A stretch of 40,000 bases of DNA, from positions 1 through 40,000 of the forward strand of contig JACNKR010000055.1 in assembly GCA_014381925.1 (NCBI GenBank), given 5' to 3'. Positions 34,014-40,000 of the stretch are shown here, in pieces. The position numbers and the translations under genes are program-made. Under the pieces are notes generated by a model that saw only the letters and a program-made list of their open reading frames with translations, did no database searches and was not told the DNA's origin. The number at the start of each line of letters is the position of its first letter. Within the stretch, counting starts at the first letter, position 1. The DNA comes from Fidelibacterota bacterium (GTDB lineage: Bacteria; Fidelibacterota; Marinisomatia; SCGC-AAA003-L08; GCA-2689995).

Positions 34014-34181
34014 ATGGTTTATTGTTTAAAAATACAAAATTCGAATGAATACAAAGTGTGTATTGATGCAGATAATAAAAAATCTGCTATAAATTATTTT
34101 TGTAAGTATGAACATTTGAGTAAAGAAAAATTGACTAAATTATTTAGAATTGTCCTCAAAAAAAAATCCTCTCTCAAATAA
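34014..34181 (+). CDS. Possible small protein, 55 residues
   Basis: ATG at 34014 opens a frame of 55 codons ending in TAA at 34179-34181. The product starts M-V-Y-C-L-K-I-Q-N, has a central V-C-I-D-A-D-N-K-K-S-A-I-N-Y-F and a basic end (K-L-F-R-I-V-L-K-K-K), giving a plausible beta-beta-alpha small soluble protein with three Cys. No membrane helix and no Shine-Dalgarno are evident, and no family is recognised. It lies in an otherwise gene-free stretch between the DUF4249 and aldehyde dehydrogenase genes. Confidence 0.45.
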   Translation: MVYCLKIQNSNEYKVCIDADNKKSAINYFCKYEHLSKEKLTKLFRIVLKKKSSLK

Positions 34182-34407
34182 ATTAATTTCTAAATAGAAT
34201 TAAAAATGAAAGTATTGAAATTAATATGCCAATTTTTGTATTATTAAATTTTACCCAATCACTCGAATTATGAAAGTTTAGATTCCCACTATTTGTAAAT
34301 CTAATGAATAATTGAAGACATAAAATAAGACTTTTAAAATATTTTTACTTTTTCCTCCTTTTTTGTTGATTTACATCTATAAATGATGAGTATTTTTGCC
34401 ACCTATT
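34182..34407 (+). other. Leader region of the aldehyde dehydrogenase operon
   Basis: About 225 bases that should carry the promoter of the four-gene operon downstream. TATTTTTG (34391-34398) lies nine bases before the ATG and matches the TAnnTTTG -7 element known from Bacteroidetes. TTG at 34366-34368 lies upstream at slightly too long a spacing for the -33 element. No riboswitch or terminator-like hairpin is visible. Confidence 0.35.
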
Positions 34408-35805
34408 ATGGATAAAAATACACACAATTCAAACCAATTACAGCTAATAAATCCTGCAACAGAAACCCCGTTTGCGGAATTTCAACTATTAAACATATTA
34501 CAAATTGAAGATATTGCAGTTCAATCTCGCAATACTTTTCTTAAGTGGAAAAAATCTTCTTTAAATGAAAGAGAAAATTTAATTCGTAATATCATTCAAT
34601 ATTTTGAAGATAATAAAATTAGTATTGCTGAAGATATAACAAAACAAATGGGACGACCTATTTCACATTCAATAAATGAAGTGAACGGTGCAATTTATAG
34701 AATGAATGGTTTGCTCGATATTTTCAGAAATGCATTAGAAAAAAATAAATTACCAAACATTAATAGTTTATCTCGCCAAATTATTCGAGAACCATTAGGA
34801 GTTATTTTAGATATCGCAGCATGGAATTATCCATTATTAATTGCTGTAAATATTGTAATTGCTTCGATTTTAGCAGGAAACTCCGTAATAATAAAACATA
34901 GTTCAACAACACCATTATGTGGGGAGATTTTTGAAAAAGCTTTCCATTTTTGCAATGCACCAAATGGGTTAGTTCAAAATATTATTTGTAGTCATCAAAC
35001 ATTAGCGACTGCAATTAAATTAGGATTATTTGATCATATTTCGTTTACGGGTTCCGTAAATGGTGGAAGAAGTGTTTCAGAAGCAAATAAATCAAATTTT
35101 ATAGGATTAGGCCTTGAGCTTGGTGGTAAAGATCCAGCATATATATGTGAAGATTCAGATTTAGAGTTTGTAATCCCAAATATAATGGATGGTGTTTTTT
35201 ATAATGCTGGGCAATCTTGTTGTGGGGTTGAGCGGATTTATGTTCATGAATCGATTTATGATCAATTTATCAAAGGTGCAATTTTAGAAATGGAAAAATT
35301 GGTTATTGGAAATCCAATGTATTCAGAAACGACAATGGGACCATTAGCAAGTGCAAAAGCAGTACAATTTTTAGAAAATCAAAAACAAGATGCTGTTAAA
35401 AAAGGTGCTAGCATAATTGAATATTCTAAGGATATTCCACAAAAAGGGTATTATATTCGACCATTTATTGCTTTTAATTGCACCCATGATATGGAAATTA
35501 TGATGGAAGAATCATTTGGACCAATTGTTGGGATAATGAAGGTAAAATCGGATGAAGAGGCTTTATATTTTATGAACGATAGTCAATTTGGATTAACTGC
35601 TTCAATTTGGACAAAGAATGAAAAAAGAGCATCGTTTATTGCAAATGAGTTGGAAGCAGGAACTATATTTTTAAATCGTTGTGATGTCCTCGATCCTGAA
35701 TTACCTTGGGTAGGTGTGAAAAATAGTGGTCATGGTGCAAGTTTAGGTGAGATTGGAATTCAACAGTTGACCCGACCTAAAAGTTTTAATTTTAAACAAA
35801 TATAA
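34408..35805 (+). CDS. NAD(P)-dependent aldehyde dehydrogenase
   Basis: Oxidises an aldehyde to a carboxylic acid, 465 residues from the ATG at 34408 (an in-frame TTG at 34396 is less likely). Family residues: Asn140 in A-A-W-N-Y-P, Glu237 in L-E-L-G-G-K-D-P, catalytic Cys271 in G-Q-S-C-C-G, and E-E-S-F-G-P-I-V-G-I near the C-terminus. Closest in style to succinate-semialdehyde or aminoaldehyde dehydrogenases. It is the first gene of an operon with a glutamine-synthetase-like ligase (11-base gap), an iron alcohol dehydrogenase and an amidotransferase-like hydrolase, which suggests a role like PuuC in gamma-glutamylated polyamine breakdown. The substrate is inferred only from neighbours. Confidence 0.9.
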   Translation: MDKNTHNSNQLQLINPATETPFAEFQLLNILQIEDIAVQSRNTFLKWKKSSLNERENLIRNIIQYFEDNKISIAEDITKQMGRPISHSINEVNGAIYRMNGLLDIFRNALEKNKLPNINSLSRQIIREPLGVILDIAAWNYPLLIAVNIVIASILAGNSVIIKHSSTTPLCGEIFEKAFHFCNAPNGLVQNIICSHQTLATAIKLGLFDHISFTGSVNGGRSVSEANKSNFIGLGLELGGKDPAYICEDSDLEFVIPNIMDGVFYNAGQSCCGVERIYVHESIYDQFIKGAILEMEKLVIGNPMYSETTMGPLASAKAVQFLENQKQDAVKKGASIIEYSKDIPQKGYYIRPFIAFNCTHDMEIMMEESFGPIVGIMKVKSDEEALYFMNDSQFGLTASIWTKNEKRASFIANELEAGTIFLNRCDVLDPELPWVGVKNSGHGASLGEIGIQQLTRPKSFNFKQI

Positions 35806-35816
35806 ATGGAGGACTT

Positions 35817-37190
35817 TTGTCACATCCAATAATTGATGAATTAGTAAAAGATGGAATAAATAAAATCAAAATTGGTATTTTTGATGTGGATGGTGTATTA
35901 CGAGGGAAATATATCAATTTGAAAAAATTCGCTTCAGCATTAGAAAATGGATTTGGTTTTTGTGATGTTGTATTTGGTTGGGATGTTGAAGATGAGCTTT
36001 ATGATAAATCTTCTGTAACAGGTTGGGAAACAGGCTTCCCTGATGCACCTGCAAAAATAGATATTCATTCAAAAAGAATAATTCCATGGGAGCCAAATAC
36101 CGCATTTTTCTTAGCAGATTTTGAATCTCCAGACGGAAAACCTTATCCTGTTTGCCCAAGACAATTATTAAAGACTGTATTAAATAAAGCTAAAAATATG
36201 GGTTATTCAGTTAAATCTGCATTTGAATATGAATTTTTTATGTTTAATGAAACCGCACAGACTGTTAGAGAAAAGAATTATCAAGATTTAAACCCTTTAA
36301 CACCCGGAATGTTTGGGTACTCAACAATACGAAATTCGGTAAATTCAGAATTATTTCATGATTTTATAGATATGGCAAATGAAATGGACTTTGAGATTGA
36401 AGGAATTCATACTGAAACAGGACCAGGTGTATTTGAAGTTGCTTTAAGTGTTGATGACGGTTTATTATCTGCAGATAAAGCAGGATTATTTAAAACATTT
36501 TCAAAAGTTTTGTCTCAAAGACATGAATTAATTACTACATTTATGGCAAAATGGTCGCCTGAATTTCCTGGCCAAAGTGGGCATCTACATCTATCTTTAT
36601 GGGATGAAAATAGAAAAAGTGTATTTTATGATGCTAATGATGAGTTTGGTATGAGCGAAACAATGAAATATTTTTTAGCAGGACAATTACTTTTATTACC
36701 TGAAGTCTTACCAATGATTGCACCAACTATTAATTCATACACTCGAATGATAAAAGGATTTTGGGCTCCTACAAATTCAAATTGGGGTTTTGAAAATAGA
36801 ACATGTGCAATGAGAGTTATTTCGGGTGCACCTAAACATCAACGGATTGAATCTCGTATTTCTGCTGCAGATGGAAATCCACATTTAGTTTTAGCAGCAA
36901 CAATTGCTTGTGGATTATATGGAATTGAAAATAAATTGGAATTACAATCACCGGTGAAAGGAAATGCCTATGATTTGGAAAAATCTCAATATAATTTAGA
37001 ATTACCAAATTCATTAGATAAAGCCACTGAAAAATTTAAAAATAGTAAAATCATGAGAGAAATTTTTGGTGATACATGGGTAAACCATTTTACAATATCT
37101 AGAGAATGGGAGTCAAAGGTGTATAAAGAAAATAAAAAAACAGATGTAGATTGGAATTGGATGTTAAATAGATATTTTGAAATAATATAA
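35817..37190 (+). CDS. Glutamine synthetase-like gamma-glutamylamine ligase
   Basis: ATP-dependent ligase of the glutamine synthetase superfamily, 457 residues, expected to couple glutamate to an amine. N-terminal beta-grasp (about 15-110), catalytic domain with metal ligands Glu137 and Glu139 (E-Y-E), Glu200 and Glu207 (E-T-G-P-G-V-F-E), His256 (G-H-L-H-L-S), Arg310 in N-S-Y-T-R, Arg328, Arg333, and E-S-R (345-347). The context argues against ordinary ammonia assimilation: it is in an operon with aldehyde and alcohol dehydrogenases and an amidotransferase-like hydrolase, as in PuuA- or IpuC-type pathways. The start is TTG at 35817 with a strong GGAGG five bases upstream. Its stop overlaps the next ATG by one base. 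Confidence 0.88.
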   Translation: MSHPIIDELVKDGINKIKIGIFDVDGVLRGKYINLKKFASALENGFGFCDVVFGWDVEDELYDKSSVTGWETGFPDAPAKIDIHSKRIIPWEPNTAFFLADFESPDGKPYPVCPRQLLKTVLNKAKNMGYSVKSAFEYEFFMFNETAQTVREKNYQDLNPLTPGMFGYSTIRNSVNSELFHDFIDMANEMDFEIEGIHTETGPGVFEVALSVDDGLLSADKAGLFKTFSKVLSQRHELITTFMAKWSPEFPGQSGHLHLSLWDENRKSVFYDANDEFGMSETMKYFLAGQLLLLPEVLPMIAPTINSYTRMIKGFWAPTNSNWGFENRTCAMRVISGAPKHQRIESRISAADGNPHLVLAATIACGLYGIENKLELQSPVKGNAYDLEKSQYNLELPNSLDKATEKFKNSKIMREIFGDTWVNHFTISREWESKVYKENKKTDVDWNWMLNRYFEII

Positions 37191-38347
37191 TGGTACAATA
37201 TAATTTTCCAACAGTTGTTTTATTTGGTGAGAATTCTGTCGCTGAAATACCCAAAAGGCTAAATGAATTAAATTTAAAAAGTTGTATGCTTGTGACAGAT
37301 TCTGGATTAATATCTGCTGGACTTGTTGACTTTTTTAAATTTGTATTTGAAGATACATCAATTAAAATAAATGTTTTTTCAGAGGTTCATGCTAACCCAT
37401 TAGAAGAAGATGTAGTAAATGGAGTTAACTTTTATAAAATATATAATTGTGATTGTATAATTGCATTAGGTGGCGGAAGCCCAATGGATGTTGCAAAAAC
37501 AGTTCGTTTTATGGCCGTTCATGATTTTCCATTAGATCAATATGATGATGCACTTGGAGGAGATAAATTAATTATAAATCCATTACCACCATTATTTGCT
37601 ATTCCGACTACAGCTGGAACAGGAAGTGAAGTCGGAAGAAGCTCTGTGATTACTTTAAAATCTACAGGTAAAAAAACAATATTTTTCCATCCAGATTTAA
37701 CACCAGATATTGCGATACTTGATCCTAATTTTACACTTGGTTTACCACCACATATTACTTCTGCAACGGGTGTGGATGCTTTTACTCATTGCTATGAGGC
37801 CTTTATTGTGGATAGTTTCCACCCAATGGCAGATGCAATTGCAATAAAAGGTATGGAACTAGTATTAGAAAACCTACCATTAGTTTTAAAAAATGGAAAT
37901 GATATTACGGCAAGAGGGAAAATGTTATTATCAGCTACAATGGGTGCAACTGCATTTCAAAAAGGATTAGGTATGACACATTCAATGGCTCACCCAATGT
38001 CAGCTGAATTTGGTACACATCATGGTCTTGCAAATGCATTATGTTTATCTGCTTGTGTTCAACAAACATTAGAAAAATCTAAAGAAATTCCATCATTAGA
38101 TAAAAAATTGAATATAATTGCTAAATTATTTCATTCAACCGCAACAGCAGAAGAATTACCTAAGTTAATTCAAGAATTTATAGTTTCCCTTGGAATAAAA
38201 TTAGGGCTTCAATATCATAACATTTCTAAATCAAATATTGAAAAATTATCAGAATTAGCATTAATCGATTCATGTCATCAAACACATCCATATACCGTAA
38301 ATAAATCTGATTTCATAAATTGTTTTATGGAGTCATTTGTTGAATAA
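37190..38347 (+). CDS. Iron-dependent (group III) alcohol dehydrogenase
   Basis: NAD(P)-dependent oxidoreductase of 385 residues acting on an alcohol or aldehyde. Nucleotide-binding G-G-G-S-P-M-D (94-100), P-T-T-A-G-T-G-S-E-V (139-148), and metal ligands Asp196, His200, His264 or His268 and His278 in G-V-D-A-F-T-H-C, G-M-T-H-S-M-A-H-P and G-T-H-H-G-L. Family members include 4-hydroxybutyrate and ethanol dehydrogenases. In this operon it could supply the aldehyde used by the neighbouring dehydrogenase, from an amino-alcohol or hydroxy-acid intermediate. It starts on the last base of the ligase gene. Confidence 0.9.
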   Translation: MVQYNFPTVVLFGENSVAEIPKRLNELNLKSCMLVTDSGLISAGLVDFFKFVFEDTSIKINVFSEVHANPLEEDVVNGVNFYKIYNCDCIIALGGGSPMDVAKTVRFMAVHDFPLDQYDDALGGDKLIINPLPPLFAIPTTAGTGSEVGRSSVITLKSTGKKTIFFHPDLTPDIAILDPNFTLGLPPHITSATGVDAFTHCYEAFIVDSFHPMADAIAIKGMELVLENLPLVLKNGNDITARGKMLLSATMGATAFQKGLGMTHSMAHPMSAEFGTHHGLANALCLSACVQQTLEKSKEIPSLDKKLNIIAKLFHSTATAEELPKLIQEFIVSLGIKLGLQYHNISKSNIEKLSELALIDSCHQTHPYTVNKSDFINCFMESFVE

Positions 38348-39044
38348 AAAAGTTATTGCAATTCGCCATGTATTATATGAGTGTCTTGGTTCTTTTGAAG
38401 AAGTGTTCGAAAAAAAAGGGTATGAAATTGAATATTTGGATGCAGGAGTTGATGATTTAAATTTAATTAATAGTAATTCTCCTGATATTTTATTTATTTT
38501 AGGAGCTCCACTCGGTGTGTATGATGCAAAAGACTACCCTTTTATTACAGAGGAAATTGAAATAATTAAATCACGAATTCATAATAATTTACCTACTTTT
38601 GGAATATGTTTTGGTAGCCAATTAATTGCAGAAGCGATGGATGCAAAAGTATATTTTACTGGAAAAAAAGAAATTGGTTGGAAACCGATTGAATTATCTA
38701 ATTTTGGTGAATTATCATCTTTTTCCATTTTCGATGAAAACCCATTTGTTTTACATTGGCATGGTGATACTTTTGATTTGCCAAAAGGTGCACAGAGATT
38801 AGCCAGTACAGATTTAACGCCAAATCAAGCATTTAGCGTTGGAGAAAATATTATGGCAATTCAATTTCATCCTGAAGTCACTTTGAAAAATTTAGAACGA
38901 TGGTTTATTGGTCACTTAATTTCAATAAAAGCTCAAGAAGGTGTTACCGTTCAATCATTGCGTCAAGACTCAATTAAATATGCAAACCGACAAGAAAAAA
39001 CCGCTCAACAGTTTTTAGAAAATTGGTTAGCTGAATTGGTATAA
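38337..39044 (+). CDS. Class I glutamine amidotransferase-like hydrolase
   Basis: A 235-residue free-standing class I amidotransferase domain with the intact triad Cys91 (G-I-C-F-G-S-Q), His178 and Glu180 (Q-F-H-P-E-V). No synthase partner domain is fused. Alone and in this operon it may hydrolyse a gamma-glutamyl amide, as PuuD-like or IpuF-like enzymes do, releasing glutamate and the product amine or amino acid. It overlaps the dehydrogenase gene by 11 bases, with TTG starts at 38337 and 38340. The fold and catalytic residues are clear; the substrate is inferred. Confidence 0.85.
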   Translation: MLNKKVIAIRHVLYECLGSFEEVFEKKGYEIEYLDAGVDDLNLINSNSPDILFILGAPLGVYDAKDYPFITEEIEIIKSRIHNNLPTFGICFGSQLIAEAMDAKVYFTGKKEIGWKPIELSNFGELSSFSIFDENPFVLHWHGDTFDLPKGAQRLASTDLTPNQAFSVGENIMAIQFHPEVTLKNLERWFIGHLISIKAQEGVTVQSLRQDSIKYANRQEKTAQQFLENWLAELV

Positions 39045-39054
39045 CAAGAATTTT

Positions 39055-39471
39055 CTAAATTAAGTTTAATCCTACTCTAATCCAACAAATCAAGATTGTA
39101 GTAAAACCCATTAAAAATATATAAAATCTTAAATGTACTTTATTATTTGGTACACGGATAAAGCTATGAACATATCGACTCAATACAAATATCCATGCTA
39201 GATATACATCAATTTGAGTCCATTGATTTAAAATTAATAATAACCCAATCCAAGTATAAAATAAAATTGGAAGTTCAAATAAATTTTTATAATGTTGAGA
39301 AATAGTTGTTAAATATTTTGGTATTTCATCTCGATTGAAAAGTTTTAAATGTTTTATATGTACTTCTTTTGAAAGGACTGCTAACGCATTTGAAACACCT
39401 AAGTATAATGTCACAAGTAATGTTAAAAAAACCATACTGAATAGTGGTAAAATTAATTCAGATTGATTCAT
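39055..39471 (-). CDS. MAPEG-family membrane protein
   Basis: A 138-residue integral membrane protein with four predicted helices (about 8-30, 60-80, 88-104, 116-136), and the family pattern N-L-F-E-L-P-I-L-F-Y in helix 2 followed by R-Y-V-H-S-F-I in helix 3. MAPEG proteins include glutathione-dependent and eicosanoid enzymes, but bacterial members of this type have no established activity. It overlaps the acetyltransferase gene by 4 bases (ATGA), so the two are co-translated. It is convergent with the amidotransferase gene, with 10 bases between. Confidence 0.82.
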   Translation of the reverse strand: MNQSELILPLFSMVFLTLLVTLYLGVSNALAVLSKEVHIKHLKLFNRDEIPKYLTTISQHYKNLFELPILFYTWIGLLLILNQWTQIDVYLAWIFVLSRYVHSFIRVPNNKVHLRFYIFLMGFTTILICWIRVGLNLI

Positions 39472-39902
39472 ATTTTTTTCTCCATTTGAAAATGTGCCCC
39501 AATATTAGGGATATTAAACTTTTCACTGCAAATTGTAAATTCACACTTTTTATAAAAATTGACAGCCTTAATTCGTGCATTACACCATAAAACTTTACCA
39601 TTTTTAGATCTAATAATATTAAAACATTTAGTTAATAATTTTTCACCAATACCATTGGATTGATAATTTTCTAGGACAGCCATGCCCCGCAGTCGCCATT
39701 CATTCATATTATTTTCTCTATTTTCAGGATATATAGTTGCAGTCGCAATAATTGTTTCATAATCAAATCCCCCGATGTGAATTGTATTTTCATCATCATC
39801 TTCTTTTATAGATGCCCATTCTGGCGGTTGGTTTTTTCTCAGAATTGGTGCTCTGATTGTTATTGCATCTGTAGTTGTGATTTGTTGAATTTTTATATTC
39901 AT
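39468..39902 (-). CDS. GNAT-family N-acetyltransferase
   Basis: A 144-residue cytosolic acetyl-CoA-dependent transferase. The core has the beta strand R-L-R-G-M-A-V followed by the acetyl-CoA-binding loop Q-S-N-G-I-G (Q/R-x-x-G-x-G/A motif) and helix E-K-L-L-T-K-C-F; the late strand holds A-V-N-F-Y-K-K-C-E-F, as usual in the family. The substrate is unknown. It is the first gene of a two-gene unit with the MAPEG protein and starts 98 bases before the window end, where nothing else is visible. Confidence 0.85.
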   Translation of the reverse strand: MNIKIQQITTTDAITIRAPILRKNQPPEWASIKEDDDENTIHIGGFDYETIIATATIYPENRENNMNEWRLRGMAVLENYQSNGIGEKLLTKCFNIIRSKNGKVLWCNARIKAVNFYKKCEFTICSEKFNIPNIGAHFQMEKKI

Positions 39903-40000
39903 TTCTATATTTTAAATTACTTTAAATTGAATTAATAAACCCAGAATTCTCTTCGGCTTTTGCTAATTTTATTAAATTTTATATTTTTTTACTAAAGTTT
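39903..40000 (+). other. AT-rich flank at the window end
   Basis: Ninety-eight bases, mostly A and T, upstream of the minus-strand acetyltransferase gene. It probably carries its promoter. I see no ORF, hairpin or repeat. Confidence 0.4.

Noticed and set aside
34185..34350. Minus-strand open frame encoding a hydrophobic C-terminus, with AAGGAGG-like sequence upstream
   Set aside because: No start codon follows the ribosome-binding-like sequence in the right frame, and a stop lies just before the frame; at best a gene fragment.

Overview
The window looks like a chromosome segment of an AT-rich Gram-negative bacterium of the Fibrobacteres-Chlorobi-Bacteroidetes (FCB) group. Evidence for this is: TonB-dependent receptors with an N-terminal carboxypeptidase-regulatory-like domain, one paired with a DUF4249-type lipoprotein; an exported subtilisin ending in dockerin-type repeats; and a His-rich, signal-peptide-bearing ATP synthase subunit a. 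The core part (about 8.1-40 kb) reminds me most of Candidatus Marinimicrobia (SAR406). That is an inference from gene style, not a phylogeny.

Region 1 (1-5.4 kb) is accessory DNA and the most interesting part. Small gene groups (two lipoproteins plus two unknown small proteins; a cytosine methyltransferase/restriction endonuclease pair; a diheme cytochrome c/DUF3365 protein) are each followed by a related imperfect-palindrome element. The 7-15 bases at the start of each of the first three units are the reverse complement of the bases that open the element at the unit's own end (52-66 with 1664-1678; 1796-1806 with 1861-1871; 2057-2063 with 4182-4188). This is the signature of integron gene cassettes with attC sites. 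The few stem mismatches are A-C on the + strand, hence T-G wobbles on the - strand, as expected for attC bottom-strand folding. One unit has no gene. No integrase is in the window.

Region 2 (5.7-8.1 kb) holds a Bacteroidetes-like TonB receptor with a duplicated His/Asp/Glu-rich loop (a metal, probably zinc, importer) and a 14-codon ORF that may be a gene remnant. The border between accessory and core DNA probably lies here.

Region 3 (8.1-21.3 kb) is core: an SDR oxidoreductase (minus), then a plus-strand run of Deg protease, parA, parB, M23 peptidase, bactofilin, two small AtpZ/AtpI-like membrane proteins, the complete F1Fo ATP synthase operon atpBEFHAGDC and a LysM lipoprotein, closed by a strong terminator that may work in both directions. 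par next to atp recalls the origin-proximal order of many bacteria.

Region 4 (21.3-29.1 kb, minus strand) holds a lipid-kinase-like protein, the subtilisin with dockerin repeats, and an NtrX/NtrY-type sigma54 two-component system preceded by a DUF4390-like protein and a PDZ protein. A tRNA-Lys(UUU) with its own terminator follows at 29.45 kb.

Region 5 (29.8-40 kb) has a small lipoprotein, a TonB receptor/DUF4249 lipoprotein pair, an unlisted 55-residue ORF, and a tight four-gene operon (aldehyde dehydrogenase, glutamine-synthetase-like ligase, iron-type alcohol dehydrogenase, class I glutamine-amidotransferase-like hydrolase). These four fit a gamma-glutamylated-amine catabolic route. The window ends with a MAPEG membrane protein and a GNAT acetyltransferase on the minus strand.
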